From CAZAQK01 sp046344715 (lineage in GTDB: Bacteria > Pseudomonadota > Alphaproteobacteria > Rickettsiales > SXRF01), in the NCBI GenBank assembly GCA_046344715.1, contig JBKDKX010000018.1, positions 1 to 64,000 of the forward strand: 64,000 nt of DNA, given 5' to 3'. Of the stretch, positions 24,400 through 32,023 are shown piece by piece. Positions within the stretch are counted from its first letter, which is position 1, and every line of letters begins with the position of its first letter. The notes under the pieces are model-generated. The model worked only from the letters and a program-made list of their open reading frames with translations. It searched no databases and had not been told where the DNA came from. Position numbers and translations under genes: made by a program.

Positions 24400-25017
24400 A
24401 TGAGCAAGTTAGAATTTGCAGTTACAGCATTTCGTGAAGCTGGCTCCGAGGTGGGTGCCTTGTTAAGAGGAGCCACTAGCAAAGTTTCTCATGCTGCTAA
24501 ATGGACTGGCGCCCGTGTTTCACGTGTTGCTGAAAAAAGCCCACATGTGATGGAACCGGGCGGCATGAACGGGCTGCAATTCGCAGTTCAAACGTTGAAG
24601 GAAGCTGGTTCCACGGCTGGTTCCGTGGTGGGTGACTTGTTAAAAGGAACCGCTAGCGGAATTTCTGAAACTACTAAATTGACTGTTCGTGGTGTTGCCG
24701 GTGCTGCTAAATGGACTGGTAACCGTGTTTCCGATGTTGCCGCATGGTCTGTTGGTGGCGTTGCTTCCAATGTAAAACAAGCGATATCTAGCACAGAACA
24801 AGCGATAACTGGAGCTAAGGTGAAGAAACCTTTTGGTATAGCCACTGCTGGCATGATTTCAGCTGCATCTGTGGCAGCGGTTGGTGTAGCAGCTAACCAT
24901 AGCCATGGAGAGGCGGCCGAAGAACCAGCCGATGGACGTATCAAAGGTGAATGGGCAAGCCGTGTGGCCGCCGCGGAGGATCTCGGCTCTGCAACGCCTT
25001 CTCAGCCTGCAAGATAA
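24400..25017 (+). CDS. Unknown cluster protein with internal duplication and shared C-terminal motif (B)
   Basis: The 205-residue protein contains two copies of a unit. Copy one opens LEFAVTAFREAGSEVGALL and copy two opens LQFAVQTLKEAGSTAGSVVG; each ends in AAKWTGxRVSxVA. The DNA copies are still similar, so the duplication is fairly recent. A hydrophobic span (about residues 147-165) and the C-terminal block PADGRIKGEWASRVAA with the end GSATPSQPAR follow, as in the previous gene. I do not recognise the family. It is the last gene of the cluster; a palindromic repeat and the rpsD promoter follow. Confidence 0.62.
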   Translation: MSKLEFAVTAFREAGSEVGALLRGATSKVSHAAKWTGARVSRVAEKSPHVMEPGGMNGLQFAVQTLKEAGSTAGSVVGDLLKGTASGISETTKLTVRGVAGAAKWTGNRVSDVAAWSVGGVASNVKQAISSTEQAITGAKVKKPFGIATAGMISAASVAAVGVAANHSHGEAAEEPADGRIKGEWASRVAAAEDLGSATPSQPAR

Positions 25018-25040
25018 TTAACTACATATTGGGTGCAAAG

Positions 25041-25105
25041 CACCCTCACCCTAACCCTCTCCCTCAGTGAGGGAGAGGGAAGCGGCACGGCCGCGGGTGA
25101 GGGGG
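25041..25105. repeat. Palindromic repeat, intergenic relative of the purL insertion
   Basis: CCCTCACCC and GGGTGAGGG outer arms enclose CCCTCTCCCTC-AGT-GAGGGAGAGGG and GCGGCACGGCCGC. It shares the CCCTCTCCC-type arms of the element within purL. Confidence 0.75.
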
Positions 25106-25139
25106 AATAATTAAACCAAAAAAACCCTCTAAACAGCCG

Positions 25140-25167
25140 TTGACAGCGTCGTTTTTATCGGTATATT
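25140..25167 (+). promoter_or_regulatory. rpsD promoter
   Basis: TTGACA (25140-25145), a 16-bp spacer and TATATT (25162-25167), about 40 bp before the rpsD start. This is a strong housekeeping promoter. Confidence 0.75.
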
Positions 25168-25209
25168 CCACAGTCCCTACAACTATACTTATACACAGGA
25201 AAAGTCACC

Positions 25210-25827
25210 GTGACCAAACGCGTTAATGCAAAATACAAAATCAGCCGTCGCCTGGGCGCAAGCCTCTGGGGCAATGCTAAAGATCCATTCCACAAGCGTG
25301 CCTATGCGCCCGGCCAGCACGGTGTTGCAAAGCGCAAAAAAACGTCTGATTACGGCAACCAGCTGCGCGAAAAACAGAAGCTGAAAGGCTACTACGCCAA
25401 CATCACTGAGCGTCAGTTCCGCAAGATTTATGAAGAAGCGTCACGTCGTCGTGGTGACACCGGTGAAAACCTCATCGGCATTTTAGAAAGCCGTCTTGAC
25501 ACCGTGATTTACCGCATGGGTGTGGTTGCGACTCCGTTTGCTGCTCGCCAGTTCGTGAGCCATGGCCATGTGCGTGTGAACGGTAAAAAAGTAAATATCC
25601 CAAGCTATCAGCTAGAAGAAGGCGACGTAATCGAACTTCGCGAAAAATCCAAGCAGCTTGCTGTGGTGCTGGAAATGATTGCGAATCCTGAGCGCAGCGT
25701 TCCTGAATATATCGAATTCGATAACAAGGAATTGAAGGCAAAATATATCCGCGTGCCGAAGCTCGCTGAAGTGCCATATCCTGCTATCATGCAGCCAAAC
25801 TTCGTGATCGAGTTCTATTCACGTTAG
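25210..25827 (+). CDS. rpsD: 30S ribosomal protein S4
   Basis: The 205-residue S4 binds 16S rRNA early in 30S assembly. It has the family's N-terminal arm (AYAPGQHGVAKRKKTSDYG) and the S4 RNA-binding domain (SRLDTVIYRMG through VRVNGKKVNIPSYQL). The N-terminal zinc-binding cysteines are absent, the C-minus form usual in Alphaproteobacteria. The start is a GTG with ACAGGAAAAG upstream. It is monocistronic, with its own promoter and terminator, and is not beside rpoA or rpsK. Confidence 0.97.
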   Translation: MTKRVNAKYKISRRLGASLWGNAKDPFHKRAYAPGQHGVAKRKKTSDYGNQLREKQKLKGYYANITERQFRKIYEEASRRRGDTGENLIGILESRLDTVIYRMGVVATPFAARQFVSHGHVRVNGKKVNIPSYQLEEGDVIELREKSKQLAVVLEMIANPERSVPEYIEFDNKELKAKYIRVPKLAEVPYPAIMQPNFVIEFYSR

Positions 25828-25845
25828 TAGAAATGCCCATACATT

Positions 25846-25875
25846 AAAAAAAGCCGGGTTTATCCCGGCTTTTTT
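25846..25875 (+). terminator. rpsD intrinsic terminator
   Basis: AAGCCGGG-TTTAT-CCCGGCTTTTTT, a GC-rich stem flanked by A and T runs. Confidence 0.92.
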
Positions 25876-25934
25876 ATTGCCATCACTAGCAGGTTTTTTG
25901 CATAATTTTAATGAAGTGAGGATAGAATATACCT

Positions 25935-26744
25935 ATGCTATCCAGTCATTCACGCCAGTCAGGATTTACCATGATCGAGATTTCGATTGTGATGATCGTT
26001 ATTGGCTTGCTGGTGGGAGGGGTGCTGGCTGGGTATGATCTCGTTCGTATTGCGCAGCTGCGTTCCGTAATCACAGAAATAGAGCAATTCAAGACAGCAG
26101 TGCACACGTTCCGTGCTAAGTATGGGGCGCTTCCTGGTGATATGCGAGATGCAGAGACTATCTGGGGTAGTGATGTGTCGTGTCCATCAACGCCTTACAC
26201 GGTCTCTCCACATACGGAGACCTGCAACGGCGATGGGAATGGCGCGATTGGTGATCATGGTTGGACGGTAAATGATTTTCGAGAAAGTTACCGTGTGTCC
26301 CAACACCTTGCCAATGCTGGTTTTATTGCTGGTCAATATAGTGGCACTGCAAGCACTGCAACCGGCCCAGCGGTTGTTGGTGTTAATACCATGAGCTCAC
26401 GTATTGCAAGTGGGGTGGGATATTTCCCCTTGAAGTTGCACGATAATGTAGCCGTGTTGGGAGCCGTATTATATTATCCAGGCTATTATGGTCATTCTAT
26501 AATGCTTGGGAAGTATTCCGCGATCTTCGATATCACTGTGGATGCTGCGCTTTCTGGGAATGATGCCGCATGGATCGATACCAAGATAGATGATGGCAAG
26601 GCAGGCGCAGGCAATGTGCTCACATTTGTACAGGGCAATGGCTTCATATCATCGAACTGTGCCACGACCCCATCTGAAGAAACGGCGGTATACACCAACT
26701 CCGTATCTATAGAATGTAGCCTTGTTTTCCGGCGGCAATTCTGA
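25935..26744 (+). CDS. Type IV pilin-like / pseudopilin protein, orphan
   Basis: A type III (prepilin) signal is visible: a short positively charged leader, then SGFTMIEISIVMIVIGLLVGG, with cleavage expected after the Gly and with Glu at +5. The remaining 220 residues include a Gly-rich loop region and two cysteine pairs (SCPSTPYTVSPHTETC; NCATTPSEETAVYTNSVSIEC) that could form disulfides. No prepilin peptidase, assembly ATPase or secretin gene lies nearby. It may be a minor pilin, or a substrate of a type II or type IV system encoded elsewhere. Confidence 0.82.
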   Translation: MLSSHSRQSGFTMIEISIVMIVIGLLVGGVLAGYDLVRIAQLRSVITEIEQFKTAVHTFRAKYGALPGDMRDAETIWGSDVSCPSTPYTVSPHTETCNGDGNGAIGDHGWTVNDFRESYRVSQHLANAGFIAGQYSGTASTATGPAVVGVNTMSSRIASGVGYFPLKLHDNVAVLGAVLYYPGYYGHSIMLGKYSAIFDITVDAALSGNDAAWIDTKIDDGKAGAGNVLTFVQGNGFISSNCATTPSEETAVYTNSVSIECSLVFRRQF

Positions 26745-26832
26745 TTTCCCCTGCTTTATAAGTAGCCAAAAAGCCACATGTGCCCGCAATCATACTGGCC
26801 GTAGGTCTTTTTAACGGAATTTTGGAAATTTG

Positions 26833-26897
26833 CCCAAATAGACCCTTGACTGTCCCATAAAATCCCAATATTCTCCCAAATATACCCATAATATCCC
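26833..26897 (+). promoter_or_regulatory. MraZ operator: seven phased CCC boxes
   Basis: CCC(A/T) cores begin at 26833, 26843, 26854, 26864, 26875, 26885 and 26895, spaced 10, 11, 10, 11, 10 and 10 bp. On the minus strand they read TGGGN, the core known for MraZ binding. They overlap the mraZ promoter, which predicts autorepression. Confidence 0.85.
26846..26874 (+). promoter_or_regulatory. mraZ (dcw cluster) promoter
   Basis: TTGACT (26846-26851), a 17-bp spacer and TATTCT (26869-26874), embedded in the MraZ box array and about 49 bp before the mraZ start. Confidence 0.8.
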
Positions 26898-26922
26898 ATT
26901 TAGACCTGATGAATCACCGCGC

Positions 26923-27369
26923 ATGTTGTTTTTATCAACCTACCACAACCGCATCGATAAGAAGGGGAGGCTTTCCATCCCTTCATCGTTCCGTTCTGCG
27001 CTCATTTCACAGGAATTCTCAGGCATTGTGGTATATCCATCACCGTTGCATGGCTGTATTGAAGCCTGCGGGATGGCGCGTATCATGAAGCTCAACCAGC
27101 GCATCGAACGGTTTGACCCCTATTCTGAAGAGCGCGATGCCTTCGCCACCACCATCTTTGGTGAAAGCGTGCAGCTGAATTTTGACCCTGAAGGCCGCGT
27201 GACGCTTCCTGCTGGTCTGCTTGCCGCTGCCAACATTGCTGAAGAAACCACCATCGTGGGTAAAGGGGAAATCTTTGAAATCTGGCAGCCCAAAGCTTTT
27301 GAAGCGCATGCAAAGCGCGCGCGTGAGCTAGTGCGCGAGCGCCGCCATAATTTGAAGGGAGATGCGTGA
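26923..27369 (+). CDS. mraZ: Transcriptional regulator MraZ
   Basis: The 148-residue protein has the two AbrB-like SpoVT half domains of MraZ: YHNRIDKKGRLSIPSSFR at the N-terminus, and FDPEGRVTLPAGLLAAANI near residue 87. MraZ forms a ring and represses the dcw promoter through TGGGN repeats, which are present upstream. The stop codon overlaps the next small gene by one base (TGATG). Confidence 0.95.
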   Translation: MLFLSTYHNRIDKKGRLSIPSSFRSALISQEFSGIVVYPSPLHGCIEACGMARIMKLNQRIERFDPYSEERDAFATTIFGESVQLNFDPEGRVTLPAGLLAAANIAEETTIVGKGEIFEIWQPKAFEAHAKRARELVRERRHNLKGDA

Positions 27370-27491
27370 TGCTAAATCAGCAACCACCGCGTCGCCCAAC
27401 ATTATGTGAAGTTGCCGTGCGCGAATATTTTTATAAAAAACTGCGCGCGGATATGTATGCGTTGCGTACAGAATTACGTGAGGCTGCCTGA
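27369..27491 (+). CDS. 40-residue protein between mraZ and rsmH
   Basis: A short reading frame starts at an ATG that shares a base with the mraZ stop and ends at a TGA that shares a base with the rsmH ATG. Such double TGATG coupling is the arrangement used elsewhere in this operon. The product is basic and polar (opening MLNQQPPRRPTLCEVAVREY, ending RTELREAA) and predicted helical after the first 12 residues, without a membrane segment. I know no named gene at this site. It could be a small division-related protein or a translational coupling device. Confidence 0.65.
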   Translation: MLNQQPPRRPTLCEVAVREYFYKKLRADMYALRTELREAA

Positions 27492-28429
27492 TGATGCCGC
27501 ACGCCCCCGTAATGAAAGATGAAATGCTCGAGATGCTGGCACCTAAAGATAATGGCACCTATATCGACGGTACATTTGGTGCAGGCGGCTATTCACATGC
27601 CATTTTGAGCTCAGCCGATTGTCGTGTCTTTGCGATTGATCGTGACCCGTCCACCCGTGAATTTGCAAAGAAACTGGAAGCGGAATTCCCCAGCCGCTTT
27701 GTATGGCTGCTTGGCAATTTTGCCGATATGTGTTCGCTCGCAGCGGCGCATGGCGTTACTGAGGCCGATGGCATTGTGTTAGATCTCGGTGTCTCCTCTA
27801 TGCAGATCGATCAGCCAGGCCGTGGTTTTTCCTTCAAGAATGATGGGCCGCTGGATATGCGCATGTCGCAGCAGGGCATGAGTGCTGCCGACATTATCAA
27901 TAACGCGCCTGAACAGGAACTGGCTGACATACTCTATTATTACGGCGAAGAAACCGCCGCGCGCCGCATTGCCCGTGCGATTGTAGAAACCCGTGCCGAT
28001 GAGAAAATCACCGGCACACGACAGCTTGCTGATATTATTCGTAAAACCATTGGCAATAGTGGCAAGACCGATCCTGCTACCCGCAGTTTTCAGGCGCTGC
28101 GTATCCATGTTAATCAGGAGCTGGAATCTATAGAGGGCGGCTTGAAAGCCGCAGAATCCATGCTTGCACCAGGCGGACGCCTGGTGGTCGTCAGTTTCCA
28201 TTCGCTCGAGGATCGCCTTACGAAACGATTTTTCTACTCCCGTTGCGGTAGACTTGGGGAGCAGTCGCGTCATATGCCCACAAAGCATGAGGTGCCGGCT
28301 GCTTCCCGCTTTTTTATGCCAAAACCGGAGAAACGTGTGGCTAGCGAGGCAGAAATTGCGCGCAACCCACGTTCACGCTCTGCAACCCTTAGAACGATGG
28401 GGCGTGAAGTTGAAACCACACATCCGTGA
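27491..28429 (+). CDS. rsmH: 16S rRNA m4C1402 methyltransferase
   Basis: RsmH methylates N4 of C1402 in 16S rRNA. The hallmarks are HAPVMKDEMLEML at the start, the SAM site GTFGAGGYSHAIL, DLGVSSMQIDQPGRGFSF, the MDMR-like LDMRM segment, and VVSFHSLEDRLTKRFF near the C-terminus. The 312-residue length is normal. Two ATGs stand in tandem at the start. It is coupled upstream to the 40-residue gene, and ftsL begins 9 bp downstream. Confidence 0.96.
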   Translation: MMPHAPVMKDEMLEMLAPKDNGTYIDGTFGAGGYSHAILSSADCRVFAIDRDPSTREFAKKLEAEFPSRFVWLLGNFADMCSLAAAHGVTEADGIVLDLGVSSMQIDQPGRGFSFKNDGPLDMRMSQQGMSAADIINNAPEQELADILYYYGEETAARRIARAIVETRADEKITGTRQLADIIRKTIGNSGKTDPATRSFQALRIHVNQELESIEGGLKAAESMLAPGGRLVVVSFHSLEDRLTKRFFYSRCGRLGEQSRHMPTKHEVPAASRFFMPKPEKRVASEAEIARNPRSRSATLRTMGREVETTHP

Positions 28430-28438
28430 GTATGTTGT

Positions 28439-28798
28439 ATGAACCGGCTTTCAGCCTTAATCTGGATGCTGGTGATAGTTGCGGCGACGTTTGTTCTTTA
28501 TTCTATTAAGTACGAAGTACAGGCTTTGCGAGCGCAGATCGCGCAAACATCCAAAGAGTTGGAACAGGAACGAGAGGCACTGAATGTGGTGTCTGCCGAG
28601 TGGGAATACTTAAATCGTCCAGAGCGATTGCAGGCACTGTCAGCAAAATATTTAGCCACCACTAGTACAAAAGTGGAACAGATTGCGGTGGTAGAGGCCA
28701 TTCCTTTCCCAAAGCAGCTGCAGGCTTCCGTAAGCAAACAGGAAGCCATGGCGGTGCAACCTGTCCGGTTCCAAACTGATGCTGGAGTGCAGAGGTGA
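28439..28798 (+). CDS. ftsL: Cell division protein FtsL
   Basis: The 119-residue bitopic protein has a membrane segment at residues 5-22 (SALIWMLVIVAATFVLYS). A coiled-coil heptad region follows (VQALRAQIAQTSKELEQEREALNVVSAEWEYLNRPERL), with a polar tail. This is the classical FtsL layout: a scaffold with FtsB and FtsQ for the FtsWI synthase. Its place between rsmH and ftsI confirms the call, since the family is poorly conserved. It overlaps the ftsI GTG start. Confidence 0.88.
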   Translation: MNRLSALIWMLVIVAATFVLYSIKYEVQALRAQIAQTSKELEQEREALNVVSAEWEYLNRPERLQALSAKYLATTSTKVEQIAVVEAIPFPKQLQASVSKQEAMAVQPVRFQTDAGVQR

Positions 28799-30579
28799 GC
28801 CGAAACTCCCGTAAAGTTGTTGTTAAACAAAGTACCGGCCAGCGTATCATTGAGCAAAGCCGTATACGGCTGCTGTGCGTTGGCTTGTTCTTTATGCTGT
28901 GTTTTACCAGTATTTCGTATCGCATGATAGAGGTTGCCGTCATTAATAATCCTAAGGCAGTCACCATCACAGTCAGTGATGCCGATGGAGAGGAAAATGG
29001 CGGGGCAGTTAGTCTGAAAACAGATGAGGTGACACTTGAGCGCGGCAACATCGTAGACAGAAATGGGGTGTTGCTTGCCACCAGCCTGATAACCGCATCG
29101 CTATATGCAAATCCCAAAGAAATTAAAAATCATGAAGAGGTAGCCGTAAAACTTGCCAAGACGCTGGGTATTGAAAGTACGCAGATACTGACACGCCTGA
29201 AGGGTAAAAAATCATTCGTATGGATAAAGCGCAATCTTGCCCCGCGTGAGCAACATGCTATCAATATGCTTGGCATACCAGGGCTGTATTTTCAGCCGGA
29301 AGAGCGTAGGGTATATCCGTATGGCGATATTACCTCGCATGTGGTGGGGTATGTGGGTGTGGATAATAAAGGGCTTGCAGGCATTGAAAAAACGATGGAT
29401 ACACGCCTGCGTGATACGGCTGAGAATTATACGCCGCTCAGCCTGTCACTGGATGTGCGTTTGCAGGCTATCATGAGTGAAGAAGTCGAGCGCGCAATGG
29501 AGAATTTTCAGGCCATCGGTGGTATTGGGGTTATCATGGATATCACCAGCGGCGAATTGCTCTCGATGGTATCGCTGCCAGATTTTGATCCGCATCATCC
29601 GGCCAGGGAAGCGGATAAAGCACAGTTTAACCGAGTGTCACTTGGTGTGTATGAAATGGGTTCTACCTTCAAAACTTTTACCATGGCGATGGGGCTTGAG
29701 CATAAAATCGTTAATATGACAAGCGGTTATGATGCAACGAACCCTATGAAGATTTCATCATTCACTATTCAGGATACACATCCACAGCGGCGCTGGCTAA
29801 GTGTACCAGAGATTTACGCGTATTCTTCAAATATCGGCACAGCCAAACTGGCATTAGATGTCGGCGCGCGGCGCCAAAAAGCATTCCTAAAAAGTCTTGG
29901 CATGTTGGAGCAGGTTGATATTGAACTGCCAGAACGCTCTAAACCGCTTTGGCCGTCTGACTGGAAAGATATCAGTACCGTCACCATTTCATATGGTCAT
30001 GGCATGTCGGTGACGCCGCTGCATCTGGTGCGTGGTATAGCAACCATCGTTGGTGACGGGCATGCGCCAAGGCTTACCTTGCTCAAAGACGGCAATAAAA
30101 ATAAAGAAAAAGGCGAACGTGTGGTGTCTGACCAGACGCTGCGTAACATGCGCCGCCTGATGCGTCTGGTGGTGGATCATGGTACAGGCAGCAAAGCGGA
30201 TGTTGCGGGCTATCGTGTGGGCGGTAAAACCGGCACGGCGGAAAAAATATCTTCTGGCGGAGGATATAACGAAGATTCTAAAATTGCCTCTTTTGTTGCA
30301 ACGTTTCCGGTGGATAATCCTAAATATGTTGTGCTGGTAATGATTGACGAGCCTAAAGGCAATAAATCCACCTATGGCTATGCCACAGGCGGCTGGATTT
30401 CTGCGCCGGTTGTGGGTAATGTAATCTCGCGGATGGGGCCAATTCTTGGCATAGAGCCGCGCTATGATGTGCCGGAAGATGACGCAGAAAAATTCTGGGT
30501 CTATCACGGCAAGGAAAAACAAAAAGCAGCAAAGCCGATCGTTGCACAAAAGAAATACTACCATGCCGCTTCTTACTGA
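28795..30579 (+). CDS. ftsI: Septal peptidoglycan transpeptidase PBP3
   Basis: The protein has one membrane span (about residues 24-44), a PBP dimerisation domain, and a transpeptidase domain with the three active-site motifs: STFK in YEMGSTFKTFTMA, SSN in YAYSSNIGTAKL, and KTG in GGKTGTAEK. It cross-links septal wall with FtsW. The GTG start overlaps the ftsL stop. The last 17 bp overlap murE. Confidence 0.96.
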   Translation: MSRNSRKVVVKQSTGQRIIEQSRIRLLCVGLFFMLCFTSISYRMIEVAVINNPKAVTITVSDADGEENGGAVSLKTDEVTLERGNIVDRNGVLLATSLITASLYANPKEIKNHEEVAVKLAKTLGIESTQILTRLKGKKSFVWIKRNLAPREQHAINMLGIPGLYFQPEERRVYPYGDITSHVVGYVGVDNKGLAGIEKTMDTRLRDTAENYTPLSLSLDVRLQAIMSEEVERAMENFQAIGGIGVIMDITSGELLSMVSLPDFDPHHPAREADKAQFNRVSLGVYEMGSTFKTFTMAMGLEHKIVNMTSGYDATNPMKISSFTIQDTHPQRRWLSVPEIYAYSSNIGTAKLALDVGARRQKAFLKSLGMLEQVDIELPERSKPLWPSDWKDISTVTISYGHGMSVTPLHLVRGIATIVGDGHAPRLTLLKDGNKNKEKGERVVSDQTLRNMRRLMRLVVDHGTGSKADVAGYRVGGKTGTAEKISSGGGYNEDSKIASFVATFPVDNPKYVVLVMIDEPKGNKSTYGYATGGWISAPVVGNVISRMGPILGIEPRYDVPEDDAEKFWVYHGKEKQKAAKPIVAQKKYYHAASY

Positions 30580-32023
30580 TCTGCTTGCATCTGTTTCCGA
30601 AAAGCCAGAAGCGCAGGTTTTACTCAACGTCACAGGCATCAGTGCGGATTCCAGAAAGATACAATCTGGTAATCTATTTGTGGCATTGCAGGGCAGTAAA
30701 GCGGCGGGTGCTGACTATGTGATGGCGGCAAGAAAAGCGGGTGCAATCGCGGTGCTGTGCGCCATGGATTTGCAGTTGCCGGAGTGTGGAGTTCCTGTAA
30801 TACGCGTGGCTAACCCAAGGCTTGCACTGGCGCAGCTTGCTGCCGCCTTTTATCCTAAACAGCCGGAACATATGGTTGCTATCACAGGTACGGATGGCAA
30901 AACGTCTACGGCGGATTTCTTCCGTCAGTTCTGGCATCATATGGGCAAGAAATCTGCGTCCTTTGGTACACTGGGAACCTTGTCCGGCGCAGGCGAAGTG
31001 CTTGCCGCAGGCACGCATACCACGCCAGATCCGGTAGAGCTGCATCGTGTGCTTGCTGAGATGGTTGCAAAGAATATTTCCCATGTGGCCATGGAGGCAT
31101 CAAGCCATGGTTTGCATCAGTACCGTCTGGATGGTGTGCGATTGGAAGCGGCGGCATTTACTAACATCGCGCGTGATCATCTGGATTATCATAAGAATGA
31201 AGAGGATTATTTTGCTGCAAAATTGCGCCTGTTTTCTGAGCTTCTGCCAACAGGAAAAACAGCAGTGCTGAATGCTGATGATGTACGTTTTGCTGTATTA
31301 TCTGAAATATGCGCGCGCAGGAATATTACAGTGATGGATTTTGGCAGGAATGCGAAATCACTGCGTATTGATTCACTTACACCGCATAATACTGGCCAAC
31401 ACGCTAAACTCATGCTGATGGGCAAACTTTATACACTAGATATTCCGCTTGTTGGTGGATTTCAGGTGATGAATATACTGGCGGCACTCGGGCTTTCGGT
31501 TGTTGTGGGTGCAGATATGGAAGGATCTATATCTGTTATTAGTAAATTTAAGGGGGTACCAGGCAGGTTAGAGCATGTGGCAACACTTGCAAATGGTGCA
31601 TCAGTTTATGTGGATTACGCGCATACGCCTATGGCACTCGCGAATATCCTGCAAACCTTGCGACCGCATACGCCAAACAAGTTGCATGTGGTGTTTGGCT
31701 GCGGTGGCGACCGTGATGCAGGAAAACGGCCAGAAATGGGCAAGGTTGCCGCAAGGTTGGCGGATAATGTGATTATTACTGATGATAACCCGCGTAGCGA
31801 ACGTCCAGAATTGATACGCTCTGCCATAAAAGCAGCCGCACCCACCGCTAAAGAGGTTGCAGACCGTAAAGAAGCAATTTATGTTGCGCTTCAGATGCTT
31901 GAGCCGAATGATATACTAGTGATTGCCGGCAAGGGGCACGAGAAAACACAAATTGTAGGAGATAAGGTGTTGCCGTTTGATGATGTGGAAATAGCCAGAC
32001 AGGCAGCAGGGGGCTTGCAATGA
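30563..32023 (+). CDS. murE: UDP-MurNAc-tripeptide synthetase, meso-diaminopimelate type
   Basis: MurE adds the third stem residue. The ATP loop is ITGTDGKTSTADF, and the DNPR motif (ITDDNPRSERPE) is the signature for meso-diaminopimelate. The carbamoyl-Lys region and HxxLDYH segment (FTNIARDHLDYHKN) are present. The ATG at 30563 (MPLLTDLLASVSEK) matches the family start; the frame is open upstream within ftsI, but that part is only overlap. Overlaps: 17 bp with ftsI and 4 bp with murF. Confidence 0.96.
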   Translation: MPLLTDLLASVSEKPEAQVLLNVTGISADSRKIQSGNLFVALQGSKAAGADYVMAARKAGAIAVLCAMDLQLPECGVPVIRVANPRLALAQLAAAFYPKQPEHMVAITGTDGKTSTADFFRQFWHHMGKKSASFGTLGTLSGAGEVLAAGTHTTPDPVELHRVLAEMVAKNISHVAMEASSHGLHQYRLDGVRLEAAAFTNIARDHLDYHKNEEDYFAAKLRLFSELLPTGKTAVLNADDVRFAVLSEICARRNITVMDFGRNAKSLRIDSLTPHNTGQHAKLMLMGKLYTLDIPLVGGFQVMNILAALGLSVVVGADMEGSISVISKFKGVPGRLEHVATLANGASVYVDYAHTPMALANILQTLRPHTPNKLHVVFGCGGDRDAGKRPEMGKVAARLADNVIITDDNPRSERPELIRSAIKAAAPTAKEVADRKEAIYVALQMLEPNDILVIAGKGHEKTQIVGDKVLPFDDVEIARQAAGGLQ

